In this document: piece by piece, positions 57,544 to 64,000 of the stretch
How the letters are laid out: every line of letters starts with the position of its first letter
Position numbering within the stretch: position 1 is the first letter of the stretch
DNA from: Williamsia sp. DF01-3
GTDB lineage: Bacteria > Actinomycetota > Actinomycetes > Mycobacteriales > Mycobacteriaceae
Length of the DNA: 64,000 bases
Assembly (NCBI RefSeq): GCF_023051145.1
Contig: NZ_JALKFS010000005.1
Location: 1,975,733-2,039,732 of the forward strand
Reading direction: 5' to 3'
The notes under the pieces: generated by a model
Seen by the model: the letters and a program-made list of their open reading frames with translations, nothing else
Databases searched by the model: none
Told to the model about the DNA's origin: nothing
Position numbers and translations under genes: made by a program

Positions 57544-58152
57544 ATGCCGTCAGCCACACCGGTGACCGTCGTGATCCTTGCGTCGGGCGCCGGCAGTCTG
57601 GCGTCGGCCCTGCTCGACGCCGCAGAGGACGACGAGTATCCGGCCGACGTGGCGGCGGTCATCTGCGACCGTGACTGTCCTGCTGAACAATCCGCGCGCC
57701 GGCGAGGTACCCCCACCGCAGTGGTGCCCCTGGAGGGCGACCGCACCGAATGGGACCGCCGCCTCACCGACACGGTCGCGGGTTACGCTCCCGATCTGGT
57801 GGTGTCCGCCGGGTTCATGAAGATCCTGGGCACGCACTTCCTGGAACGTTTCGGCGGCCGGACGATCAACGCGCATCCGGCACTTCTGCCCTCGTTCCCG
57901 GGCGCGCATGCTGTGGCCGCCGCGTTGGAGCACGGCGTCAAGGTCACCGGTTCCACGATCCACCTCGTGGACGGCGGGGTGGACACCGGCCCGATTCTCG
58001 CCCAGGCGCCCGTCGCGATCAGCCCAGGCGACGACGAGATCACGTTGCACGAACGAATCAAGATGGTCGAGCGAATGCTGCTGGTAGCGGTTGTACGTTC
58101 GATTGCCACCAAAGGTGTTGTCATCGAAGGACGAAAGGCCCACATTCCGTGA
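57544..58152 (+). CDS. purN: Phosphoribosylglycinamide formyltransferase
   Basis: This 202-residue enzyme transfers the formyl group from 10-formyl-THF to GAR in purine synthesis. [11 protein letters not shown] opens the Rossmann-type start. The catalytic Asn and His are in [18 protein letters not shown], with the conserved Asp in [22 protein letters not shown] lies 17 bases before ATG 57544; a CTG at 57535 is better spaced, so the exact start is unclear. purH follows with a GTGA overlap. Confidence 0.95.
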   Translation: MPSATPVTVVILASGAGSLASALLDAAEDDEYPADVAAVICDRDCPAEQSARRRGTPTAVVPLEGDRTEWDRRLTDTVAGYAPDLVVSAGFMKILGTHFLERFGGRTINAHPALLPSFPGAHAVAAALEHGVKVTGSTIHLVDGGVDTGPILAQAPVAISPGDDEITLHERIKMVERMLLVAVVRSIATKGVVIEGRKAHIP

Positions 58153-59714
58153 GTAGTGACCTGCAGCGCAAACCGTTCCGACGTGCACTGGTCAGCGTGT
58201 ACGACAAGACCGGGCTCGCGGAGCTTGCCGAGGGGCTGCACGCCGCCGGCGTCGAGATCGTGTCGACCGGTTCGACCGCGAAGAAGATCGCCGAGTCCGG
58301 TGTACCGGTGCTCGAGGTATCCGAACTGACGGGCTTCCCGGAATGCCTCGAGGGCCGGGTCAAGACGTTGCATCCCCGGGTGCACGCGGGCGTCCTCGCC
58401 GACACCCGCAAACCCGACCACCTCGACCAGCTCAAGGAACTCGGCATCGAGGCCTTCGAGCTCGTGGTGGTGAACCTGTACCCGTTCACCGAGACAGTGG
58501 CATCGGGCGCGAGTCCGGATGAATGCGTCGAGCAGATCGACATCGGCGGTCCGTCGATGGTGCGCGGTGCCGCAAAGAATCACCCATCGGTGGCCGTGGT
58601 GGTGGATCCAGGGGACTACGCGACCGTGCTGACCGCGGTCGCTGACGGTGGCTTCACGTTGACCGAACGGCAAGCGCTCGCGGCGAAGGCATTTCGGCAC
58701 ACCGCCGACTACGACGTGGCCGTGGCCTCGTGGATGAGTTCGGTTGTCGCCCCCGAGCCCGAGGGCTCGTTGCCGACGTGGATCGGCAAGAGCTGGGAAC
58801 GGTCGTCGGTGTTGCGGTACGGCGAAAACCCGCACCAGTCCGCGGCATTGTTCGTCGGTGGCTCAGAAGCCCCCGGGCTGGCGCAGGCCGAACAGTTGCA
58901 CGGCAAAGAGATGAGTTACAACAACTACACCGACGCCGACGCTGCGTGGCGGGCCGCGTACGACTTCGGTGACCCTGCGGTCGCGATCATCAAGCACGCC
59001 AACCCCTGTGGCATCGCGGTCGACGACGACATCGCGGCGGCGCACCGCAAGGCCCATGCCTGTGATCCGGTGAGTGCATACGGCGGCGTGATCGCCGCCA
59101 ACCGCCCGGTGAGCATGGAGATGGCCGAGCAGGTCGCCGAGATCTTCACCGAGGTGGTCGTAGCGCCCGGTTTCGAGGACGGCGCACTCTCGGTGCTGAC
59201 CCGCAAGAAGAACGTACGTGTACTTCTCGCGCAGCCCCCGCAACGCGCGGGCCTGGAACTGCGCCCCGTGTCGGGCGGGTTGCTCGTGCAACAGCGCGAC
59301 ATCCTCGACGCGAGTGGGGATTCGCCCGAGAACTGGCAGCTGGTTGCCGGTGACCCGGCCGATGACGCGACCCTCGCCGATCTGGTGTTCGCCTGGCGCG
59401 CATGCCGCGCCGTCAAGTCGAATGCGATCCTGCTGGCAAGTGACCAGGCGTCGGTCGGTGTCGGGATGGGCCAGGTGAACCGAGTGGATTCGGCACACTT
59501 GGCGGTCAAGCGAGCCGGCGAACGAGCGATGAACAGCGTGGGCGCGTCCGACGCCTTCTTCCCCTTCCCGGACGGTCTGCAGGTGCTGATCGACGGGGGA
59601 GTGAAAGCCGTTGTGCAGCCGGGCGGTTCGATCCGCGACAACGAGGTCATCAGTGCCGCACACGATGCCGGCATCACGCTGTACCTGACAGGTGCGCGGC
59701 ACTTCGCCCACTGA
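58149..59714 (+). CDS. purH: Bifunctional AICAR transformylase / IMP cyclohydrolase
   Basis: This 521-residue enzyme performs the last two purine steps. The cyclohydrolase half has [25 protein letters not shown] and [13 protein letters not shown]. The transformylase half has [27 protein letters not shown] [27 protein letters not shown] with the catalytic Lys-His, and [10 protein letters not shown]. The start is GTG 58149, overlapping purN. A large hairpin follows the stop. Confidence 0.97.
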   Translation: MSSDLQRKPFRRALVSVYDKTGLAELAEGLHAAGVEIVSTGSTAKKIAESGVPVLEVSELTGFPECLEGRVKTLHPRVHAGVLADTRKPDHLDQLKELGIEAFELVVVNLYPFTETVASGASPDECVEQIDIGGPSMVRGAAKNHPSVAVVVDPGDYATVLTAVADGGFTLTERQALAAKAFRHTADYDVAVASWMSSVVAPEPEGSLPTWIGKSWERSSVLRYGENPHQSAALFVGGSEAPGLAQAEQLHGKEMSYNNYTDADAAWRAAYDFGDPAVAIIKHANPCGIAVDDDIAAAHRKAHACDPVSAYGGVIAANRPVSMEMAEQVAEIFTEVVVAPGFEDGALSVLTRKKNVRVLLAQPPQRAGLELRPVSGGLLVQQRDILDASGDSPENWQLVAGDPADDATLADLVFAWRACRAVKSNAILLASDQASVGVGMGQVNRVDSAHLAVKRAGERAMNSVGASDAFFPFPDGLQVLIDGGVKAVVQPGGSIRDNEVISAAHDAGITLYLTGARHFAH

Positions 59715-59719
59715 CAAAC

Positions 59720-59777
59720 GATGCGGCGCCCTCGTGGCGGTGCTCCCAGATTGGGACCGCCACGAGGACACCGCATC
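59720..59777. terminator. Large bidirectional terminator between purH and metQ2
   Basis: The upper stem is 12 bp: CCTCGTGGCGGT (59730-59741) with ACCGCCACGAGG (59756-59767). A lower 7-bp stem pairs GATGCGG (59720-59726) with CCGCATC (59771-59777) across a small internal loop. There is no T run. It begins 6 bp after purH and 8 bp from the convergent metQ stop. Confidence 0.85.
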
Positions 59778-59784
59778 GGCGTGA

Positions 59785-60696
59785 TCAGATGGGCAGCAGG
59801 ATGTTCTTCACCTGGGGGTTGGTGGCCAGGTACTCCTGTACCGCAGGGTCTTTGAACACCTGCACCAGCTTCTTGATGTTCTCGGTGTCCTTCCATTTGG
59901 TGCCGATGGTCAGCTGGCCGGCGAACTCGTCGGGTGCCGGCGGCGCGAAGATCTGCTTCTTGATGTCGATGTCGGCGGCGAGGTAGTACTCGGTGTAGCC
60001 GACGGCGGCATCGATGTCGGGCAGCGCGCGCGACTGCGCCGCGAAGTCGAGCAGTGTGAACTGCAGGTTCTTCGGGTTGGAGACGATGTCCTTCTGGGTG
60101 GCCTTCCACTTGTCTGCCGCCGGGTTCAGCTCGATCAGGCCGGCACGCTCGAGCAGCCACAGGCCCTGCGCCTCATTGGCAGGATCGGAGTACAACGACA
60201 CGGTGGCGCCGTCGGGCAGCTGCGCGGGGTCGGTGTGCTTGTCCGACCAGATGCCGAATCCCCAACGGAAGACCGGGGTTGCGGCTTCTTCCTTGAAGTC
60301 GGGGTTGGCTTCCAGTACCTGACCCAGCCACAGCTTGTGCTGGTAGATGGTTCCGGCGACCTCGCCGTCGCTCACCGCTCGGTTGATGGTGGTGCTGTCG
60401 GCCAGCCCCTTGAACTTGATCTTCAGGTCGTACTTCGGGGCGACCTCCTCGGCGATGAAGTCGACGAGCGCCTCTTCGGCGGCATTGCCTTCGGCCGTGG
60501 CGATCTCGAGTGTCGCACCGGCGGTTTCGTTGGGTGACTTCGAATCCGACCCACCCCAGAACCGCCATCCGACGAACGCGAGTACCACCGCGACGACAAC
60601 GCCGATCGCGATGTACAGCGGAAGTCGCCTGCGGGACTTGATGTCGAAGCCGCCGGGGTCACCGCTTCCGGTGGGGCGCTCAGTTGTAGACGTCAT
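59785..60696 (-). CDS. MetQ-like substrate-binding protein with a membrane anchor (copy 2)
   Basis: This 303-residue NlpA-family protein carries ATLEIATAEGNAAEEAL, GTIYQHKLWLGQVLEANPDF and SLYSDPANEAQGLWLLERAG, as in methionine or related ABC binding proteins. It has a basic cytoplasmic lead (SRRRLPL) and a membrane segment (YIAIGVVVAVVLAFVGWRFW) but no lipobox cysteine. It is therefore held by a transmembrane anchor rather than lipid. It is last in the second metNIQ operon. ATG 60696 has GAGGAG at 6 bases; ATG 60702 overlaps the site. Confidence 0.87.
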   Translation of the reverse strand: MTSTTERPTGSGDPGGFDIKSRRRLPLYIAIGVVVAVVLAFVGWRFWGGSDSKSPNETAGATLEIATAEGNAAEEALVDFIAEEVAPKYDLKIKFKGLADSTTINRAVSDGEVAGTIYQHKLWLGQVLEANPDFKEEAATPVFRWGFGIWSDKHTDPAQLPDGATVSLYSDPANEAQGLWLLERAGLIELNPAADKWKATQKDIVSNPKNLQFTLLDFAAQSRALPDIDAAVGYTEYYLAADIDIKKQIFAPPAPDEFAGQLTIGTKWKDTENIKKLVQVFKDPAVQEYLATNPQVKNILLPI

Positions 60697-60812
60697 GGTC
60701 ATCTCCTCATCGGTGCGAAATCAGTGGGTGTGCAGATGAAAACGGCACGGCGGTGCGCGCAGTGGGTGTTGTTCCCGCGTCAGGTGGTCGCGGTGGTCGA
60801 GCGGGTGCGGGG

Positions 60813-61529
60813 TCAGGCGTGTGACCGGGCGCGGATGGTCTGTCCCGGCGTGAGGTGACGGACCAGCGCGTCGCCGACGATCTGGATGAGTGCCACCGTG
60901 ATCACCAGCGTCACGATGGTCGCGATCATCACGCCGTGATCGAATCGCTGATAGCCGTAGGTGACGGCGATGTAGCCAAGACCGCCTGCGCCGATCGTTC
61001 CCGCGATGGCCGAATACTCGATCATCGCGATGGTGTTGATGGTGAGACCACCGACGATGTTCGGAAGTGCTTCGGGTACCTGCGTTTTCCAGATCACCTG
61101 ACCGTTGGATGCGCCCGACGCGCGGGCCACATCGATCACCGCCGGCGGCACCGACCGCAGCGAGTTCTCCACGATTCGGGTGAAGAAGGCGATGCCCGCC
61201 AATGACATCGGGACAACGGCTGCGGGTATGCCGATGTTGGTGCCGGTGATCAGGCGGGTGAGCGGGATGATCGAGGTCATCAGGACAAGAAACGGCAACG
61301 ACCGGCCGATGCTGATCACCCACGACAGCGGTGAGTGGAAGACCTTGTTCTCGAACAGGCCGCCAGGCGCCAGGTTGTGGATCGTCGCGCCCAGCGGCAC
61401 GCCGACGAGCAGCACGATCACCATCACGATCGACACCATCGTGAGGGTGTCGACAAACGCCGGGATCAGCAGATCCGGGATCTCGTCGGTGGGTACGGTG
61501 ATCGCCGCGAGGTGCGTGATGTCGCTCAT
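60813..61529 (-). CDS. metI: Methionine-type ABC transporter permease (copy 2)
   Basis: This 238-residue, five-span MetI-family permease includes DVARASGASNGQVIWKTQVP (EAA-like box) and the end block GYIAVTYGYQRFDHGVM. Its ATG overlaps the stop of the ATPase gene upstream. Paired with a MetN and a MetQ-like protein, it forms a second importer. The substrate may be methionine sulfoxide or another thioether rather than methionine itself. Confidence 0.93.
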   Translation of the reverse strand: MSDITHLAAITVPTDEIPDLLIPAFVDTLTMVSIVMVIVLLVGVPLGATIHNLAPGGLFENKVFHSPLSWVISIGRSLPFLVLMTSIIPLTRLITGTNIGIPAAVVPMSLAGIAFFTRIVENSLRSVPPAVIDVARASGASNGQVIWKTQVPEALPNIVGGLTINTIAMIEYSAIAGTIGAGGLGYIAVTYGYQRFDHGVMIATIVTLVITVALIQIVGDALVRHLTPGQTIRARSHA

Positions 61530-62530
61530 GCCGCGACCTCGACCACGGGCTTGGCGGGCAGGCTCGTCGAGAGCCCATGGCGGGCTGCGCTTTCCAGGAA
61601 TGGTCCGGCGAGCTCGTCCGGTACCGAGACCGTGATCTCGCCGACGGACACACCGTCGACCACCTGTACGGCGGCCCCGAGGATCGAGATCGGCACGGAC
61701 AGCTCGGATCCGATGCGGCTGATCCAGTCGGCAGGCACCGATGCCGAGTTGTAGGTGAGTTCGAACGAGCGTTGGCCCGGCTCGGGGTCGGCAGAGGTCC
61801 CCCGTGGACGCAGCGATCGCCCGAGGACGGAGGTGGAGTCGGTGAGAAGGTCCACCAGCGAACCTTTCTCGACGATCCGGCCCGCATCCAGGCGGCCGAC
61901 GCTGTCGGCGACCTTCACGATGGTGTCCATCTCGTGCGTGATGAACACCACCGCCAGGTTGAGTTCTTCGCGCACCTCGCGCAGCAGTTCCAGGAAGGAA
62001 TCGGTTGTCTGCGGATCCAGGCCCGACGTCGCCTCGTCGGACAGCAGCACCGAGGGTCGCAGGGCCAGGGCACGGGCGATGCCCACACGCTGTCGCTGCC
62101 CTCCGGACAACTGGTGGGGATACAGGTCGGCGCGGTCGGTGAGGCCGACCCGGTCGAGGAGCTCGGCCACGCGGTCGCGTGTCTGCCCTTTGGTGACGCC
62201 GAGGAATTCCAATGGCAGCGCCACGTTTTCGGCTGCCGTCCGCCGCGAGAGCAGACTGGACGACTGGAAGACGGTGCCGATGCGCCGGCGGGCATCACGC
62301 AGGGCCCGGGTGCTCAACTCGGTCAGGTTCTGGTTGTTCACGACGACCTTGCCCGACGTGGGCCGTTCGAGCAGGTTGAGGCAGTGCGCGAGGGTGCTCT
62401 TGCCGGCGCCGCTCGGTCCGACGATGGCAAAGATCTCGCCGGGGTCGACGGTGAAGCTGACGTCGTCCAGCACGGTCGCGGCCGTCGGCCCGGTGCCGTA
62501 GATCTTCCCGAGCTTTTCTACTTCGATCAC
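61526..62530 (-). CDS. metN: Methionine-type ABC transporter ATP-binding protein (copy 2)
   Basis: This 334-residue ATPase has Walker A GPSGAGKSTLAHCLN, signature QLSGGQRQRVGIARA, Walker B VLLSDEATSGLD and H-loop FITHEMD. The C-terminal NIL domain (about residues 245-330) would sense cytoplasmic methionine. The start is GTG 62530, overlapping the stop of a 40-codon leader ORF. The long open frame further upstream to 62809 has no homology character and is rejected. Confidence 0.95.
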   Translation of the reverse strand: MIEVEKLGKIYGTGPTAATVLDDVSFTVDPGEIFAIVGPSGAGKSTLAHCLNLLERPTSGKVVVNNQNLTELSTRALRDARRRIGTVFQSSSLLSRRTAAENVALPLEFLGVTKGQTRDRVAELLDRVGLTDRADLYPHQLSGGQRQRVGIARALALRPSVLLSDEATSGLDPQTTDSFLELLREVREELNLAVVFITHEMDTIVKVADSVGRLDAGRIVEKGSLVDLLTDSTSVLGRSLRPRGTSADPEPGQRSFELTYNSASVPADWISRIGSELSVPISILGAAVQVVDGVSVGEITVSVPDELAGPFLESAARHGLSTSLPAKPVVEVAA

Positions 62531-62649
62531 GAGGTGGTTCTTTCCAGGAGACAGGGACGGGCGTCCCCGGCACACTGGATGCGCCGGGGACGTCGGGTAT
62601 GACGGAAATGGTGCGCAAGGGTGCGTGTTTGGCACAGCTTTGCGATCAT
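62527..62649 (-). CDS. 40-codon leader peptide coupled to metN2
   Basis: ATG 62649 has TTGGAG 5 bases before it, the best ribosome-binding site in the region. The frame encodes 40 residues, starting MIAKLCQTRTLAHHFRH, with cysteines at 6, 26 and 33. It ends in TGA that overlaps the metN GTG. A 10-bp hairpin lies inside it. It looks like a translated regulatory leader rather than a functional protein. Cysteine-containing leader ORFs are known to control sulfur genes in actinobacteria. Coding status is inferred, not proven. Confidence 0.55.
   Translation of the reverse strand: MIAKLCQTRTLAHHFRHTRRPRRIQCAGDARPCLLERTTS
62562..62592 (-). promoter_or_regulatory. 10-bp hairpin inside the metN2 leader
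   Basis: CGTCCCCGGC (62562-62571) and GCCGGGGACG (62583-62592) pair perfectly with an 11-base loop. The hairpin lies in the second half of the leader ORF, 32 bases before the metN2 start. It could be unwound by a translating ribosome and otherwise stop RNA polymerase or ribosomes. Confidence 0.65.
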
Positions 62650-62662
62650 CGTGACTCCAAGT

Positions 62663-62678
62663 GGACTGCGGACAGTCC
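62663..62678. promoter_or_regulatory. GGACT-N6-AGTCC element before the leader ORF
   Basis: GGACTG/CAGTCC (62663-62668 and 62673-62678) form a 6-bp stem with a 4-base loop, UCCG on the minus-strand RNA. It is two bases upstream of the leader ribosome-binding site. Read as DNA it has the same 5-6-5 form as McbR-type sulfur-regulator operators (TAGAC-N6-GTCTA), with different arms, and lies in the promoter region shared with the TauE/SafE gene. Confidence 0.5.
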
Positions 62679-62733
62679 GATGTGCCGGGTGCTGGCCGGT
62701 ACCCGCGAGGGCAAGGCAGAGTAGATTGCCGCT

Positions 62734-63462
62734 GTGGCAGAACTGGCATTCCTGATCGCCGCCGGTTTCCTGTCCGGTGTGGTGGGTTACGTGACAGGGA
62801 TCGCCTCACTCGTCAGCTATCCCGCATTGCTGATTGCCGGACTGCCGCCGCTGACCGCGAACATGACCAACACGGTCGCGTTGATCCCCGTCGGGGTCGG
62901 AAGCACTGCTCAGGCGCGGAACTCGTTGACCTTCGACAGGCGTCTTGGCCTCTGGTGTGTTGCCGCCGCGGTCGGGGGAGTGCTGGGATCGGTTCTGCTC
63001 CTGTTGACCCCGGCTGGGGCGTTCGAGGCGATCGTCCCGTACCTGGTGGCCACCGCCGCCCTGGCAGTACTCGGCCAGCCGCTGATCCGGCGGATCGCCG
63101 GCCACCGCGACGCGCCCCGGGTTTTCGTGGCGGGCATCGTGGTGATCGGCGTCTACGGAGGCTACTTCGGGGCCGGCGCGGGCATCATCTTCACCGCACT
63201 CGCCCTCATCCTCACCGCGCAGCCCCTCGGCCAGGCGACGCTGATCAAGTCGGTGTTGTTGTGTGCATCGAATGCTGTTGCCGCATTGGGCTTTGCCATC
63301 TTCGGCGACGTGGACTGGTCATCGGCAGCGGCTATGGGGCTCGGTTGCCTCGCCGGCGGTTGGATCGGCCCACCCGTCGTGAACCGGCTGCCCGTCGCGG
63401 TACTCCGGGTTGCCATCGCGCTGGCGGGTTTCGGTCTGGCTGCCTGGCTCGGACTGCGTTGA
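62734..63462 (+). CDS. TauE/SafE-family permease
   Basis: This 242-residue protein has seven to eight membrane segments in two similar halves. FLSGVVGYVTGIASLVSYPAL and GGYFGAGAGIIFTALALIL are the paired family motifs. The family exports sulfite, sulfoacetate or similar anions. It is divergent from the second metNIQ operon with 84 bp between the two start regions, which supports a shared sulfur-responsive promoter. The start is GTG 62734. It converges on the CoA-transferase gene. Confidence 0.85.
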   Translation: MAELAFLIAAGFLSGVVGYVTGIASLVSYPALLIAGLPPLTANMTNTVALIPVGVGSTAQARNSLTFDRRLGLWCVAAAVGGVLGSVLLLLTPAGAFEAIVPYLVATAALAVLGQPLIRRIAGHRDAPRVFVAGIVVIGVYGGYFGAGAGIIFTALALILTAQPLGQATLIKSVLLCASNAVAALGFAIFGDVDWSSAAAMGLGCLAGGWIGPPVVNRLPVAVLRVAIALAGFGLAAWLGLR

Positions 63463-63493
63463 TGAGCGCCGAACTCGGCGGGTGAGTGGCGAC

Positions 63494-64000
63494 TCAGACA
63501 ACGCCTTCGTCGTGCAGGGCCGCCACCGCGTCCGGGCTCAAACCCAATAGGGCGCCGAGGACTTCGCCGTTGTGGTAGCCGGGAACGGGAGCACCGGCGT
63601 TACGGATGCTGCCAGGGGTGCCCGTCAGGTGCGGCACGATACCGGGACCCAGCACGGTGTCGTTGATGCGCTCATCGAAGTGCTCGGCGATCATGCCCCT
63701 GGCGATGAGCTGCGGATCACGGATCACCTCGGCGACCGTATTGATCGGCCCCACAACCACTCCCGCGGCGGTGAGGAGTTCGATCAGCGCGTCGCGCGGC
63801 TGCTCGGCAGTCCACTGGGCGATCAGCTCGTCGAGCTCGTCCTGGTTCTCGCCACGCGCACCGTGTGTGGCGAAACGGGGGTCGGTGCTGAGTTCGGGCC
63901 GGCCCATCGCCGTGCACAGCCGGGCGAACACGGTGTCCTGATTCGCGCCGATGACAACAAGCGAGCCGTCTCCGGTGGGGTAGATGTTCGACGGCGCGAT
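63494..64000 (-). CDS. CaiB/BaiF family III CoA-transferase, C-terminal fragment (cut by window edge)
   Basis: The gene runs in from the right edge. The 168 visible residues start in frame at 64000 with IAPSNIYPTGDGSLVVIGAN, the loop after which family III enzymes have a C-terminal domain. DELIAQWTAEQPRDALIELL and GVVVGPINTVAEVIRDPQ continue that domain. The catalytic Asp lies upstream, outside the window. The CoA donor and acceptor cannot be told from this part. Confidence 0.85.
   Translation of the reverse strand: MAPSNIYPTGDGSLVVIGANQDTVFARLCTAMGRPELSTDPRFATHGARGENQDELDELIAQWTAEQPRDALIELLTAAGVVVGPINTVAEVIRDPQLIARGMIAEHFDERINDTVLGPGIVPHLTGTPGSIRNAGAPVPGYHNGEVLGALLGLSPDAVAALHDEGVV

Noticed and set aside
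62531..62809. N-terminal extension of MetN (copy 2) to 62809
   Set aside because: The added residues are Pro/Arg-rich and unlike any MetN. The GTG at 62530, overlapping the leader stop, gives the standard start VIEVEKLGK.

Overview
The window is about 64 kb of G+C-rich actinobacterial chromosome. It is packed with genes, uses many GTG starts and has frequent 4-bp ATGA/GTGA overlaps. Gene order places it among the mycolic-acid actinomycetes (Mycobacteriales). The series fpg-like glycosylase, SDR, pgi, chorismate mutase, uvrD1/pcrA, M23 peptidase, sucC, sucD, 34-kDa-antigen-like protein, perM-like protein, purN, purH follows the Rv0944-Rv0957 region of Mycobacterium tuberculosis. A Gordonia/Williamsia/Rhodococcus-like source is my inference. 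No insertion sequence, prophage, integrase or CRISPR array was seen, and no gene-free stretch exceeds about 300 bp.

Layout. 0-3.6 kb: proline catabolism (pruB fragment and pruA) with a divergent PucR-type activator. 3.6-12.4 kb: tRNA-Arg(CCT), small unknown genes, a secreted GH1 protein, a DMT permease, SDR-cobF, cysQ and a coupled glycosylase / PI-PLC-like / SDR trio. 12.5-19.9 kb: a convergent response regulator / histidine kinase pair, a lipoprotein, MscS, an ArsR-SRPBCC-DinB operon and an HxxxD acyltransferase coupled to pgi. 21.7-25.8 kb: a formylglycine-generating enzyme and its probable client sulfatase flank an ApbE-like protein and a five-repeat calcium-loop mini-protein; chorismate mutase follows. 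25.9-35.7 kb: a large membrane protein, a membrane-anchored protein with a degenerate nuclease-toxin-like C-terminus, uvrD1, an M23 peptidase and sucCD. 35.8-39.9 kb: a nonapeptide-repeat protein with an RDD membrane partner, then metQNI (copy 1). 40-54.3 kb: a leucine/branched-chain acid catabolic island (TetR regulator, fused indolepyruvate:ferredoxin oxidoreductase, accD1-accA1-fadE-maoC-citE-fadD-acetoacetyl-CoA synthetase). 54.4-59.7 kb: the conserved 34-kDa-antigen-like protein, perM-like protein, purN and purH. 59.8-62.7 kb: a second, minus-strand metNIQ operon with a structured leader that encodes a 40-residue peptide. The window ends with a TauE/SafE permease and a truncated CoA-transferase.

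How the parts work together. The leucine island would carboxylate and cleave methylcrotonyl-type CoA esters and activate the resulting acetoacetate. It has a perfect TetR-type inverted repeat in front of accD1 and a CRP/GlxR-like half-match in the same divergent region. A perfect CRP/GlxR box sits before sucCD. Sulfur themes recur: two methionine ABC importers, a TauE/SafE permease divergent from one of them, a sulfatase with its maturase, and CysQ.

Data quality. Four genes (pruA, an SDR, the nuclease-toxin-like protein and accD1) are broken by five frameshifts. Each is repaired by adding one G or C next to a G/C run. This looks like homopolymer under-calling rather than biological decay. Start sites were chosen from ribosome-binding sites and overlaps and are marked where uncertain.
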